Source: VAZQ01 sp963725185 (GTDB lineage: Bacteria; Pseudomonadota; Alphaproteobacteria; Rhizobiales; Xanthobacteraceae). From it: a stretch of 64,000 nucleotides of DNA. The notes below the pieces were generated by a model, which worked only from the letters and a program-made list of their open reading frames with translations, did no database searches and was not told the DNA's origin. Location of the stretch: contig CAVRXO010000003.1 of NCBI GenBank assembly GCA_963725185.1, positions 868,001 to 932,000 of the forward strand, written 5' to 3'. The translations under genes were made by a program, and so were the position numbers. Below are positions 7,636 to 16,831 of this stretch, piece after piece. Position 1 is the stretch's first letter, and each line of letters opens with the position of its first letter.

Positions 7636-10154
7636 TTGGCGGTGCAGAAAAGGTGCGCGTTCCGAACGGGTGGCGGTATTCCGCGTCCAAGCCGCCGGCA
7701 CGCGTTGGACTTGTCTGCCTTCGTCGCGACTGCTGCCCTGATGGCGCCGCTCGGCGCGCAAGGCCAAGAGCCGACGCCCCTGCCTGAAGTCACTGTGATC
7801 GCTCCGACGCCCCTTGCGAGCCCCCATAGAGCGCCGCCGAAACGACCCCGTCCGGCACCCTCGGCTTCGCCGCAGCCGGCACCGGCACAGCCCGCCGTGA
7901 CGACGGCCGCAACCGATTCCGGCGGCATCGACCGCGACAAGGTGCCGTCGAATACGCAGGTGCTGACGCCGGCGGATTTCAGCCACACGCAATCCTCCAA
8001 CGTGCTCGATGCGCTCTCCAAGAACATCGCCGGCGCCTCCCTGAGCGATCAGTCCGGAAATCCCTTCCAGCGCAACCTCGATTATCGCGGCTTTACGGCT
8101 TCCCCGGTGCCCGGAACGCCGCAAGGCCTTGCGGTCTATCAGAACGGCGTGCGCATCAACGAGTCGTTCGGCGACGTCGTCAATTGGGACTTCATCCCGG
8201 AGATGGCGATCAACCGGCCGTACTCGTGCCCAACAATCCGATCTACGGCCTCAACGCCATCGGCGGTGCGCTCATCGCATCGAAATGAAGAACGGCTTCA
8301 CCTACCAGGACCACGAAGCCGAAGTCGATGCTCGGCTCCTATGGGAGGCGTCAGGGCGCCGTCCAGGCCGGTTTCCAGGACGGAAACCTCGCCGCCTATA
8401 TCGCCGCCGACGCCACCAACGACGACGGCTGGCGCGACTTCTCCTCGTCGTCGCAACTGCGCCGGATGTATGTCGACCTCGGCGCCCGCAACGACCAGAC
8501 CGAGTTCCACGTCCATTCACCGGCGCGGACAATTACGCTCGGCGCGGTCGCGGCGACCCCGGTCGAGCTTCTCAATCAGAAATGGTCGAGCGTCTACACC
8601 TGGCCGCAGACCACGCATCTGCAGCTCGCGTTTCTCACCTCGAGCCTCAGCTACAGCCCGACCGACACGCTGCTCGTTCCAGGGCAACGCCTATTATCGC
8701 GGGTTCTGGCAGGCCCATGTGGACGGCAACGGCACCGATGCGCAGCCATGCGATCCGGGCGGCCTGCTTCCGGGCCAGCTTTGCATCGGCGACGGCATGA
8801 CCGCGATCAATCAGAACTATGCCGGTGCCGGACACTGTTGTCGCCCAACTCCTTCCTGGGCGAGATCGATCGCAACACGACCGCGACCAAAGCTTCGGCG
8901 GCTCGGCGCAGGTCGACCAGCACCAGCCAAGGTGCTCGGACACGACAACCACTTTGCGGCGGGCATCAGCGTCGACCACGGGCATTCGCAGTTCAGCGGC
9001 GACCAGCGAGCTCGGCACCATCGACCAGAATCTGTTCGTGACCGGGACCGGAGTGTTCATCGATCAGCCGGCCGCCGACATCACCCCGGTCAGCCTGCTC
9101 GCCACCAACACCTATACGGGCATCTACGCGACCGACACCCTCGACCTCGACCGCGCAAGCTCTCGCTCACCACCGGCGCGCGCTTCAACATCGCCGCAGA
9201 TCGATCTGACCGACGAGACCGGCGCCAATCCGCTGCTCAACAGCAACAACACCTTCCAACGCCTCAACCCGGTGGTCGGGCTGACCTACAAGTTCACGCC
9301 AGGCCTTACCGGCTATGCCGGCTATTCGGAAGCCAACCGCGCGCCGACTCCGCTCGAGCTCGGCTGCTCCGATCCCGATGCATCCCTGCATGATCGACAA
9401 TTTCCTGATCGCCGACCCGCCGCTCAAGCAGGTCGTCTCGCACACCTACGAAGCCGGCCTGCGCGGAAACCTCGGCGGCAGGTGGTCCGAACGGGCGAGT
9501 TCACCTGGAGCCTCGGGATCTTCCGCACCGAGACCGACGACGACATCATCAACGTGGCGAGCGCCGCGGTGCCGATGTTCGGCTACTTCCAGAACGCCGC
9601 CAAGACGCTGCGGCAGGGCGTCGAGACCAAGATCGCCTTACAAGACGGACCGGTGGAACGCCTACGCCAACTACACGTTCGTGGACGCCACCTACCAGAC
9701 CGCGCTGACGCTTTCTTCGCCCAACAATCCGGCCGCCGATGCCAACGGCAACATCTTCGTGGTGCCGGGCGATCACATTCCGGCCATTCCGGCGCATCGG
9801 TTCAAGGCTGGCGCCGAATACGACGTCACGGAGGCCTGGAAGATCGGGGCCGACCTGAATGTCATCGGCAGCCAGTACCTCATTCACGACGACGCCAACC
9901 AGAACCCCGCGGTGCCGGCGTACTGGGTCGTGAACTTGCACAGCTCCTATCAGGTGAGAAAGAACGTCGAGGTGTTCGCTTTGGTGAACAATCTGTTCAA
10001 CCAGCACTATTACGCCGCCGGCACTTTCTTCAACACCGCCGGATTCAACAGCAACACCTTCGGCGGGGCCAACTTCCTGGTCCTCAATGACCCGCGCACC
10101 TTCGTGCCCGGAATGCCGCTTGCCGCCTATACGGGCGTGCGCGCGAAGTTTTGA
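7636..10154 (+). pseudogene. TonB-dependent outer-membrane receptor, disrupted by many frameshifts
   Basis: All parts of a receptor can be followed from signal region to the C-terminal Phe, but only by switching frame about a dozen times. Frame 1 carries the start, a Pro-rich linker and the plug (VPSNTQVLTPADF, then LDYRGFTASPVPGTPQGLAV and NGVRINESFGDVVNW). Later pieces sit in other frames: IEMKNGFTYQ near 8280, MLGSYGRRQGAVQAGF near 8328, NAYYRGFWQAHVDGNG near 8690, SELGTIDQNLFVTGTG near 9010, LTYKFTPGLTGYAGYSEANR near 9280. The last ~490 bp are clean and end GMPLAAYTGVRAKF. Such receptors import metal chelates or cobalamin using TonB energy. It stands immediately before exbB-exbD-tonB. It may be a decayed gene or a badly read stretch. 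Confidence 0.8.
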
Positions 10155-10198
10155 TCGGGCGGGGCGGGATGTCGCTGGCAAGCGTGCTACCCTGCGGC

Positions 10199-11059
10199 AT
10201 GACGATCCGGCCGAGAATCGAAGCCGCGCGGCGCGCGCCCGTTAGCATGCTTGCCGGCGCGCTTGTCATGGTGCTGCTGCCGGCCGCCGTGGCGCGCGCC
10301 CAGACGCCGGACGCGCCCGGCGGCGTGGTCGGCAATGCGGCACTGCCGCGCGATCTCAGCCCCTGGGGCATGTTCCTCAATGCCGATCCCTTGGTGAAGG
10401 CCGTGCTGATCGGGCTTGCCTTCGCGTCGGTCGTGACCTGGACGGTCTGGCTGGTCAAAACCATCGAGCTGATATGGGCGCGGCGGAGCCTGCGGGAGGC
10501 CTTGCGAGAGCTGGCCGGGGCGCGGCGGCTGACCGAAGCGGTCGATCGCCTGGGCGCCATCGACGGCCCGGTCCGCGAGTGTCTTGCGGCCGCGGCCGAC
10601 GAGCTTCGCCTGTCCGCGGGGAGCGATGATCGCAACGGGATCAAGGAGCGAATTGCCTCGCGGTTGGAACGGATCGAGGCCGCCCGCGGCCGCCGTGCCA
10701 TGCGCGGCACCGGCGTGCTCGCCACCATCGGGGCCACCGCGCCCTTCGTAGGCCTGTTCGGTACCGTCTGGGGCATCATGAACAGCTTCATCGGCATATC
10801 GAGGGAGCATACGACGAACCTCGCGGTGGTGGCTCCGGGCATCGCCGAGGCCCTCCTGGCAACCGCCTTCGGGCTCGCGGCCGCCATCCCCGCGGTGGTC
10901 ATCTACAACGTGTTTGCGCGCTCGATTTCCGGCTATCGAGCGCTGCTCGGCGATGCCTCGGCCGCGGTGCTGCGCCTCGCCAGCCGCGGTCTCGACCGCC
11001 AGGCGGGTGGCCAGGCAGTGCCTCTGCCGCGGCCGGCGGCCGTGCCAGCCGCGGAGTAA
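10199..11059 (+). CDS. exbB: ExbB/TolQ-type proton channel subunit
   Basis: ExbB, with ExbD, forms the inner-membrane proton channel that energises TonB. The ATG at 10199 gives a signal-peptide-like N-terminus (SMLAGALVMVLLPAAVARAQ), as in the longer rhizobial ExbB forms; upstream in-frame TTG 10151 and ATG 10169 are alternatives. A first membrane helix lies near AVLIGLAFASVVTWTVWLVK. The MotA/TolQ/ExbB signature is GVLATIGATAPFVGLFGTVW, followed by GIAEALLATAFGLAAAIPAV. The gene follows the receptor stop directly and is 4 bp ahead of exbD, so the three genes plus the receptor look like one transcript. Confidence 0.88.
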   Translation: MTIRPRIEAARRAPVSMLAGALVMVLLPAAVARAQTPDAPGGVVGNAALPRDLSPWGMFLNADPLVKAVLIGLAFASVVTWTVWLVKTIELIWARRSLREALRELAGARRLTEAVDRLGAIDGPVRECLAAAADELRLSAGSDDRNGIKERIASRLERIEAARGRRAMRGTGVLATIGATAPFVGLFGTVWGIMNSFIGISREHTTNLAVVAPGIAEALLATAFGLAAAIPAVVIYNVFARSISGYRALLGDASAAVLRLASRGLDRQAGGQAVPLPRPAAVPAAE

Positions 11060-11063
11060 GCCC

Positions 11064-11477
11064 ATGGCCGTGCGTCTGGACCATGGCGAGGACAGCCTTG
11101 CCGAAATGCACGAGATCAATGTCACGCCGTTCATCGACGTGATGCTGGTGCTGCTCATCATCTTCATGGTGGCGGCGCCGCTCGCCACCGTCGACATATC
11201 GGTCAATCTTCCGACCTCGACGGCCGAGCCGCAGCCGCGCCCGCCGATGCCGCAATTCCTGACCGTGAAGGCCGATCTCACCTTGGCACTGGGCGATGAC
11301 CCGGTGGAGCGTCCGGCGCTCGGCACGACGCTCGACAGCGTTACCGGAGGCGACCACGATGCGCGCGTCTTCCTGCGCGCCGACAAGACGGTGCCCTATG
11401 GGGAAGTCATGGAGGTGATGAACCTGCTGCGCGCCGCGGGCTACCTCAAGGTCGCGCTGGTCGGATTGGCGCCGTGA
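11064..11477 (+). CDS. exbD: ExbD/TolR-type channel subunit
   Basis: 137 aa, start ATG 11064, 4 bp after exbB. The N-terminal MHEINVTPFIDVMLVLLIIF contains the single transmembrane helix with the essential Asp (in FIDVML) that takes part in proton flow. A periplasmic domain follows (FLTVKADLTLALGD ... RVFLRADKTVPYGEVMEVMN). Length and motifs match ExbD throughout. Its TGA overlaps the GTG start of tonB. Confidence 0.92.
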   Translation: MAVRLDHGEDSLAEMHEINVTPFIDVMLVLLIIFMVAAPLATVDISVNLPTSTAEPQPRPPMPQFLTVKADLTLALGDDPVERPALGTTLDSVTGGDHDARVFLRADKTVPYGEVMEVMNLLRAAGYLKVALVGLAP

Positions 11478-12136
11478 CCGCGCTTGCCAACGACGACCGA
11501 AACGATCGAAACGAGCTGCGCCGGTGGCTCATGGGCGGCGCCATCGTCCTCTGCATCCATGCGGCGCTCGTCGCCGCGATCATGCAATGGCGCGAGCCGA
11601 TCAGCGCGGAAGGAGACTTCGGCAACGACGTCATCTTGCTGGAGCTGCGTCCCGAGCAGGTCCAGGCCGACCCCACGCCCGACAAGCCGGTAGAGCAAGT
11701 CGAAAAGAAACCCGATCCGCTGCCCGAGCAGCAATCCGAGGTCATGGTTCAGCCTGAGACGCCGGCGCCGCAGACGCAACCCGCCCAGCGCCAGGAGATG
11801 GCCCCGGCGCCCACGACCACCGCCGCGCAATCGGCCCGCGCTCGCGCGGCGGTGGCAACCTGGCGAAGCCAGATCGCCGCCATGCTCGAGCACAACAAGC
11901 GTTACCCGAAGGAAGCGCGTGCCCGGCGCGAGCAGGGCGTGGCCCAGCTTGCCTTCAGCATCGACCGCGAGGGCCATGTCTTGTCGAGCCGCATCGTGTC
12001 GAGCTCGGGCGTCACGGCGCTCGACGAGGAAACGCTGGCCCTGGTGCAGAGGGCGCAGCCGTTCCCCGTACCGCCGCCCGAAGTGCCGGGCGAGGAGATC
12101 AAGTTCATGGTACCGGTGCGATTCAGCATTCAGTGA
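11474..12136 (+). CDS. tonB: TonB energy-transducing protein
   Basis: 220 aa from GTG 11474, overlapping the exbD stop by 4 bp. It has a short cytoplasmic start, one membrane anchor (WLMGGAIVLCIHAALVAAIM), a Pro/Glu/Gln-rich periplasmic linker (residues ~55-115) and a C-terminal TonB domain (YPKEARARREQGVAQLAFSI, then LSSRIVSSSGVTALDEETLA). The YP..A...G motif is the receptor-contact fold of the family. Together with exbBD and the upstream receptor it is a complete uptake system, provided the receptor is functional. Confidence 0.9.
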   Translation: MTALANDDRNDRNELRRWLMGGAIVLCIHAALVAAIMQWREPISAEGDFGNDVILLELRPEQVQADPTPDKPVEQVEKKPDPLPEQQSEVMVQPETPAPQTQPAQRQEMAPAPTTTAAQSARARAAVATWRSQIAAMLEHNKRYPKEARARREQGVAQLAFSIDREGHVLSSRIVSSSGVTALDEETLALVQRAQPFPVPPPEVPGEEIKFMVPVRFSIQ

Positions 12137-12220
12137 CGCTTGAGGGCGACGTTCCTGCAAGCTAAGCTTCGACAACAAAACGAACGTTCCAGCAGGGACG
12201 ATAGAACGAAAGGGAGGACC

Positions 12221-12718
12221 ATGATCGACCTCATATCCGTCAATACGTTCTGGACGCTATGGCTGCTGCTCCACCTGCTGCTCGCGGTTACGCTGCTCGG
12301 AGCGCTTACGCATCAAGCGGTGGCCGTCGCGATGCCGCTGCGCAAGGTGGTCGGGCCGGGAGGGTTCGTCACGCGCTACCGTGCGGTGCCTGCCGCCGGT
12401 TACGCCACGGCAGTCTGCATCCTGTGGGTGCTCACGTTCATCGTGGGCTCGTACATTTACACCAAGTATCGCATCTTCGTTCGCATCCCCCTCGAGCAGT
12501 CCGGCTATTACAAGACCGCAGGGTTCTTCGATTTCAAGGAGCATGTGACGACTTTCGGGCTGCTGATCCTTCCGGCCTATTGGTACTTTTGGAAGAATGC
12601 GCAAAATCCGGAATACGATACGGCACGCAAAATGACGACCATCGTGCTCGCGGTGATGTGCTGGTTTCTGTTCATCGTGGGCCATGTCATCAACAACACC
12701 CGGGGATTCGGATCATGA
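12221..12718 (+). CDS. four-helix integral membrane protein with a His in each helix region, 165 aa
   Basis: The ATG at 12221 has an AGGGAGGA ribosome site. Four hydrophobic helices are visible (about residues 10-38, 58-80, 107-122, 138-160). Histidines fall in or at the edge of three of them (WLLLHLLLAVTLLGALTH, KEHVTTFG, FIVGHVINN). That pattern resembles membrane b-type cytochromes, so haem binding is possible but only inferred. It follows tonB by 84 bp on the same strand and overlaps the next gene by ATGA, so it probably belongs to the same functional unit. No family name recognised. Confidence 0.6.
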   Translation: MIDLISVNTFWTLWLLLHLLLAVTLLGALTHQAVAVAMPLRKVVGPGGFVTRYRAVPAAGYATAVCILWVLTFIVGSYIYTKYRIFVRIPLEQSGYYKTAGFFDFKEHVTTFGLLILPAYWYFWKNAQNPEYDTARKMTTIVLAVMCWFLFIVGHVINNTRGFGS

Positions 12719-13164
12719 ACAGCACAGCTTCGACGACCACGACAGCCACCGCAACCACCGGAACGACAACGAGCCCGACGGCCGCGAGAGCCGCGCCGGC
12801 GGCCTCGTCGTTGGCGACGTCCGTCAAATTCGGGACCTTCGCCCTGACGTTCTCGACTCTCGGCCCGGTGGCATATTGCATCATTCAATTCTTCAACTGG
12901 CCGCTGGTGACCTTCCATCCGGCCACGAACCGCCTCGTATGGGGGTACGAAGGGCCGCGGCCGGGCGAGGGACCGAACATGCTTTGGTACGGCTGGACCT
13001 TGACCGCCATTCTTGTGCTGACCGTCCTGGGCATCGTTGCAGTGATGCTTCCCGAGCGCGTCACCAGGAAAATTCCGCTGAACCTGGTCTGGCTGCTCCC
13101 GATCCTGGCGATTCCCTACATCGTCTATTCATTGATGCCTTGGTGGGTACTCGCATCGCGCTGA
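12715..13164 (+). CDS. membrane protein, 149 aa, partner of the preceding gene
   Basis: The start ATG 12715 overlaps the previous stop (ATGA), suggesting translational coupling. Residues 1-33 are Thr/Ala/Ser-rich and disordered. Three hydrophobic helices follow (FGTFALTFSTLGPVAYCIIQ; LTAILVLTVLGIVAVMLP; LVWLLPILAIPYIVYSLMPW). The segment between helices 1 and 2 (GYEGPRPGEGPNMLWYGWTL) may face the periplasm. I do not recognise a family. The context suggests a two-subunit membrane complex linked to the TonB cluster. Confidence 0.55.
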   Translation: MNSTASTTTTATATTGTTTSPTAARAAPAASSLATSVKFGTFALTFSTLGPVAYCIIQFFNWPLVTFHPATNRLVWGYEGPRPGEGPNMLWYGWTLTAILVLTVLGIVAVMLPERVTRKIPLNLVWLLPILAIPYIVYSLMPWWVLASR

Positions 13165-13183
13165 CGAGCGCAATGAGGACGAG

Positions 13184-13447
13184 ATGATGGTTTCCAAGCT
13201 CAGCCTTGTGATCCTGGCCGCGGCCGCCGGCGGCGTGCTGTGGGTCGAGCACTCGCACCGCATCAAGATCGAACCGTCCGCGCCTGCTGACGTCGCGGCG
13301 GTCGCCGATGGGGTATGCCCCGAGAACGAGAGCGTTCCTTTCAGCCCGGACTGCTTGAAGTTCATTCAGGGCGGCGTCGCGTCCAATACACATCCGCGGC
13401 TAAAAGCATCGGACGGCCTATCCGTAGAGTCACCTGAATTGCCCTAA
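13184..13447 (+). CDS. small anchored protein, 87 aa
   Basis: It starts at ATG 13184 after GAGGACGAG. The N-terminal hydrophobic segment MMVSKLSLVILAAAAGGVLW acts as signal or anchor. The rest is polar with two Cys (DGVCPENE, SPDCLKF). It lies 20 bp after the preceding membrane-protein gene and is likely in the same operon. Function unknown. Confidence 0.5.
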   Translation: MMVSKLSLVILAAAAGGVLWVEHSHRIKIEPSAPADVAAVADGVCPENESVPFSPDCLKFIQGGVASNTHPRLKASDGLSVESPELP

Positions 13448-13455
13448 GGTCCAGC

Positions 13456-13713
13456 ATGAAGCTTTCATCGCTCGGGTGGTCCCTCTTCGGACTGGCGGTC
13501 ATCTTGGTGGCTGGTTACAGTCTCAACAGAGGAGTTTATGTGGGCTCAACCGTCGACGTCAGCATGCGCGAGGGCGAGGGGAAGTTTCTGTACTCCAAGA
13601 GCTACCACTATCTGTACCTCAATGGCGTGCATGACGTCACCATTGGCTCCGAATCGCCTTCGCGCGAGGGCGTTGAAGCGACGTCCTGCGCGCCCCTGGG
13701 AAATTCAGGCTGA
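13456..13713 (+). CDS. small single-helix protein, 85 aa
   Basis: ATG 13456 follows AAGGTCCAGC, 9 bp after the previous stop. MKLSSLGWSLFGLAVILVAG is a membrane anchor. The exported part has GVYVGSTVDVSMREGEGKFL and ends at TGA 13711-13713. The C-terminal ~20 residues look random, so the end may be altered. Last member of the TonB-linked group. No family recognised. Confidence 0.45.
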   Translation: MKLSSLGWSLFGLAVILVAGYSLNRGVYVGSTVDVSMREGEGKFLYSKSYHYLYLNGVHDVTIGSESPSREGVEATSCAPLGNSG

Positions 13714-13842
13714 GATACTGCCGGCGATCGTGGCCGTTTTCATTTCCCGCGCTGCCGGGCCCGCCTGCCCCGCGTTCCAGTTTCGCCAACCTATGCTCGA
13801 AGCCGACATCACGCCGAGGAACCGACATCGCGGCAATGGTCC

Positions 13843-13895
13843 GCTGATTGATGCTCGGCTGATTGATGCTCCTGATGCTCAGCTGATTGATGATC
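13843..13895. repeat. short imperfect direct repeat (GCTGATTGATGCTC)
   Basis: The core GCTGATTGATG appears three times, with a CTGATGCTCA fragment between copies 2 and 3. It lies in the leader of the cNMP-binding gene and could be local slippage or protein-binding direct repeats. Confidence 0.6.
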
Positions 13896-13953
13896 CTGGA
13901 CAGATCGGTCCGGAATTGCTTAAGTTATTGCATCGCACTGCGACAACCGATTG

Positions 13954-14334
13954 ATGGTCCTTATGAACACTTTCGATATGCGCACGTTCGCCAGAGCGGC
14001 CGCCACGACCGTGAAATTTCCGGCGGGTAGCGTCATCTTTGGTCATGGAGATCCCGGGTCGTGCATGTACATAGTGCAGTCCGGAGTGGTTGAGCTGCTC
14101 ATTGGGGATGCCATCGTCGATACGTGCGGAGCGAATGAGGCGCTGGGCTTCATGGCGATGATCGATGGTCTTCCGCGCACGTCGACGGCTCGCGTAAAGG
14201 AGGACGCCGAGCTATCGATAATCGACCAGCGCAAGTTCCGCTTCATGGTCGATGAGATCCCGAACTTCTCGCTCTACATTATGGGAGCAATGGCGCATCG
14301 CATCCGGGCAATGGGCGAAGTGATTGCTCATTGA
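13954..14334 (+). CDS. cyclic-nucleotide-binding domain protein, 126 aa
   Basis: A single cNMP-binding beta-roll: FPAGSVIFGHGDPGSCMYIV, then VVELLIGDAIVDTCGANEAL and GFMAMIDGLPRTSTARVKED. The family hallmark (PAGxxIFxxGDxGxxMYxVxxG) is clear. The phosphate-binding cassette is weak (GLPRTSTARV in place of the usual GE..L...RTATV), so ligand binding is uncertain. There is no DNA-binding or kinase domain, so it would act as a stand-alone sensor. The ATG at 13963 is an equally possible start; no strong ribosome site distinguishes them. Confidence 0.75.
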   Translation: MVLMNTFDMRTFARAAATTVKFPAGSVIFGHGDPGSCMYIVQSGVVELLIGDAIVDTCGANEALGFMAMIDGLPRTSTARVKEDAELSIIDQRKFRFMVDEIPNFSLYIMGAMAHRIRAMGEVIAH

Positions 14335-14457
14335 TGAAGGTGCGATCCACATCCCTAGCCCGACTTTGTGGAATGTTGGCCTGAGATCGCCATTTCCAGA
14401 CTCTGTTCGACGACCTCGTCGGCGAGGCAAGCAAGGCCGTCGAGCCCCGTCACTCGG

Positions 14458-15807
14458 CTACGATCTTCGGCAAGTCGTCGCCGGCGCTTGAGCGCTGGGG
14501 GCTTGCCCGTCGGCAGTGGCGATCAGGTTCTTGGGTACCAGGAGAAGAGCCGGGAGGATCAGGGCGTAGACAACCGTCGTCGCGACTACGCAAGCGGTGA
14601 AGCCGCCGGACGAATCGTAAAGACGGGTGCCGAGAACGTCGCCAAATCGCGAAGCGATGAAGAATAGGCTGCCGGACATCATCAGCGTGGTCCCCTGCAG
14701 TCCCCGCGGACATGACCGAATGATCAGGTCCAGATACGCCGCGGTGGCGACGCCCCCCATGAGGCCGATGGGGACCGCGGCGATCAGGGCTCCCATCACC
14801 GAATGAATGAAAAGCAAGGGAATGAGCTGCGGGACGGCGACGACAGTCCCCCAGAGGAGCAGGCTCTTCAGCGGAAATCTTCGGCAGAGGAGACCAAATG
14901 CCATGAAGGTCGGAATGAAGGAGACCGCGAAGACGGCGTTCCACTGGCCCCACTGGGCGTCCTCGGCGTGCAGGGTGTTCTGCAGGTAATATTGCAGCGG
15001 CGTGGTCGAGCCGGGGGCGAAATTCCACAGGAGCCAGATCAGCAGCGTCGGGTAGATCGGCCAATGCCTGACGAGTCTCTTGAGGTCCTCCTTCAACGGA
15101 TGGGTGGAGGTCTCCCGCTCGTTGCGGAGGTTGTCGAATACGCTTGCGGGCCTCCAAGCGGCGTAGGCTGCGACGGTGGCCATGACCGCGGCCGCGACAA
15201 GAAACAACAGGCGGGCGGCCTGATCGGCGCTCTCCCGTTCGAACAGGTCGCTGAGGCTGCCGCCGACAAGCAGAGCCGCCACCGTCGGGAGCGACGCAAA
15301 GATGTTCCAAACGGCGCTGATCTGACCTGACATTGCGTGCTGCTGGCCGATCGCCGAAGCCAGCCCGTTCTGAGCGCTTGCAACGAAGAGAAAGGAGGTC
15401 GTCAGCAACAGGACTGCGATGAGGAGGGTCGCATAGGTGACGGGCGTGAACGCAAACAGGACATAGAGGGCGGCGCTGATCGCGCCGAACAGCAGCATGA
15501 ATCCGCGATCTCCCATCGCAAAGGGGCTCCCTGTGTCGCGGATGAAACCGAACACAAAGGACAGATAGAGCGGGAGGGCGGCCAGGAGGCGGAAGCCCGC
15601 GAGTTCGCTGGCTTCGAGGTGCAGCTTGTTCTTGAGGAGGAAGCTTATCGGAATATCGATGAAACCTCCGGCGGGCGCGCCGAAAGCCAGGAGCGCGATC
15701 AGGACGGCCAGATAGGTGGAGATCCTCCAGCGCACCGTGTGTGGCAGGGTGGCGGACGCGCCTGCGGCGACGGTCCCGGCGCTGACCGGCGGCGAATTGA
15801 TCGTCAT
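14458..15807 (-). CDS. MFS transporter (449 aa)
   Basis: Twelve or so hydrophobic helices spread over 449 residues, the usual length of a major facilitator. Visible features are a first helix block (LAVLIALLAFGAPAGGFIDI), a cytoplasmic loop FGFIRDTGSPFAMGDRGFML resembling the loop 2-3 motif, a central hydrophilic loop (RNERETSTHPLKEDLKRLVR) and a C-terminal half with GALIAAVPIGLMGGVATAAY. The loop PLYLSFVFGFIRD recalls the BT1/folate-biopterin subgroup, but this is not firm. Substrate unknown. It stands alone on the minus strand. Confidence 0.75.
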   Translation of the reverse strand: MTINSPPVSAGTVAAGASATLPHTVRWRISTYLAVLIALLAFGAPAGGFIDIPISFLLKNKLHLEASELAGFRLLAALPLYLSFVFGFIRDTGSPFAMGDRGFMLLFGAISAALYVLFAFTPVTYATLLIAVLLLTTSFLFVASAQNGLASAIGQQHAMSGQISAVWNIFASLPTVAALLVGGSLSDLFERESADQAARLLFLVAAAVMATVAAYAAWRPASVFDNLRNERETSTHPLKEDLKRLVRHWPIYPTLLIWLLWNFAPGSTTPLQYYLQNTLHAEDAQWGQWNAVFAVSFIPTFMAFGLLCRRFPLKSLLLWGTVVAVPQLIPLLFIHSVMGALIAAVPIGLMGGVATAAYLDLIIRSCPRGLQGTTLMMSGSLFFIASRFGDVLGTRLYDSSGGFTACVVATTVVYALILPALLLVPKNLIATADGQAPSAQAPATTCRRS

Positions 15808-16254
15808 TCGCGCAAGGACCCGTACGAACGCCCCCGCGCGGCCAAGCTCCGAGGGAGTCTTCTGGTCTGACGGCGGGGCCTCATTCGATCACCTCGTCGT
15901 CGGGTCGGAGCCAGTTTCCGCCATGTGTGAGGATGGCTGCGGGGCACAATGGCCATTGCGGCGGCTTGAAATTATCGCAGCCGATGCGCGCTCGCTGCTT
16001 GCGATGCCGCCGCGAGCGCCGGCGGCGTGATTGAGGCAGCGGGAAGTCTCGGTACGCGCCTCATCGTGTCTCCCCCTGCCCGGCTTGCTTTCGGAGTGCC
16101 TTGCGCGTGCGGCCCTACATTGCGACGCCGCTTTGCGTTTGGCAATGATGCGCGCTTCGGTCGGCATGCGCCCGGACGGCGAATCCACCTCATTCGCCAC
16201 CCCTTTCGGGGCAAGGCAATCGCATATGGCGGTTCTTGTTTGGAACGACGGCAC
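15808..16254. other. intergenic, no gene seen
   Basis: Several overlapping frames on both strands, none with domain or ribosome-site support. Confidence 0.45.
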
Positions 16255-16317
16255 ACCGATCTCGGGCTTGCCCGAGATCGGTATGATGGAGCGCAAGTCG
16301 AGTAAACTCGACTTGCG
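16255..16317. repeat. two adjacent perfect hairpins
   Basis: The first has a 12-bp stem ACCGATCTCGGG with a CTTG loop (16255-16282). The second has a 12-bp stem CGCAAGTCGAGT with an AA loop (16292-16317). They are separated by 9 bases. No T run, so they are probably intergenic repeat elements rather than terminators. Confidence 0.8.
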
Positions 16318-16322
16318 TGGCT

Positions 16323-16592
16323 GCACCCTCCCGCCCGTTGGCGGGGAGGGTCGACGCCTCGCGCAGCGAGGCGGCGGGGTGGGGGGACTACGCGAACTGT
16401 GACATTGCGGTGAGGTCTAGGGCCGCCCAAACTCCGCGGTGGCACACGTGGCCAGACCCATAAGGACAGTATCAATCCATCAGGCGCTCATTGCGGCAGC
16501 CGCGTGGCAGTGGGGCGAACGCGGAGTTCGCGTAGTCCCCCCACCCGGCGCCGCTACGCGGCGCCACCCTCCCCGCCAACGGGCGGGAGGGT
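16323..16592. repeat. large imperfect inverted repeat pair (rhizobial GC-rich intergenic element)
   Basis: The left arm holds CCCGCCCGTTGGCGGGGAGG followed by a GGCGGGGTGGGGGGACTACG block (to about 16400). The right arm (about 16520-16592) is its near-complete reverse complement: CGTAGTCCCCCCACCC, then ACCCTCCCCGCCAACGGGCG. Each arm is itself internally palindromic (GGCGCCGCTACGCGGCGCC in the right arm). About 125 bp of unique DNA lies between. It looks like two copies of a repeat family in opposite orientation. Confidence 0.8.
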
Positions 16593-16831
16593 TGGAGCTT
16601 GCGGCTGCGTTGTGCCGCAATCACTTCTCCCTCCATATACAATTGCCCTTCCTTTCAGGGGGAGGTGTCCCCGAGAGCGCGGCGGTTTCATCGAATGCGA
16701 TAGCCCTGCATTCGCTGGCCGTCCGGCGGCCGCCGCTTCGCTTACGCAGGAGGGTAGTGTAGGTTCGGCCTGAATTGCTCCCGGCGATCAAGCGCGGCGA
16801 TCGAGGCCGGCTTTGGATGGAGAGAGCACTC

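Noticed and set aside
10187..11386. 399-codon minus-strand frame across exbB-exbD
   Set aside because: Antisense to clearly recognisable exbB and exbD.
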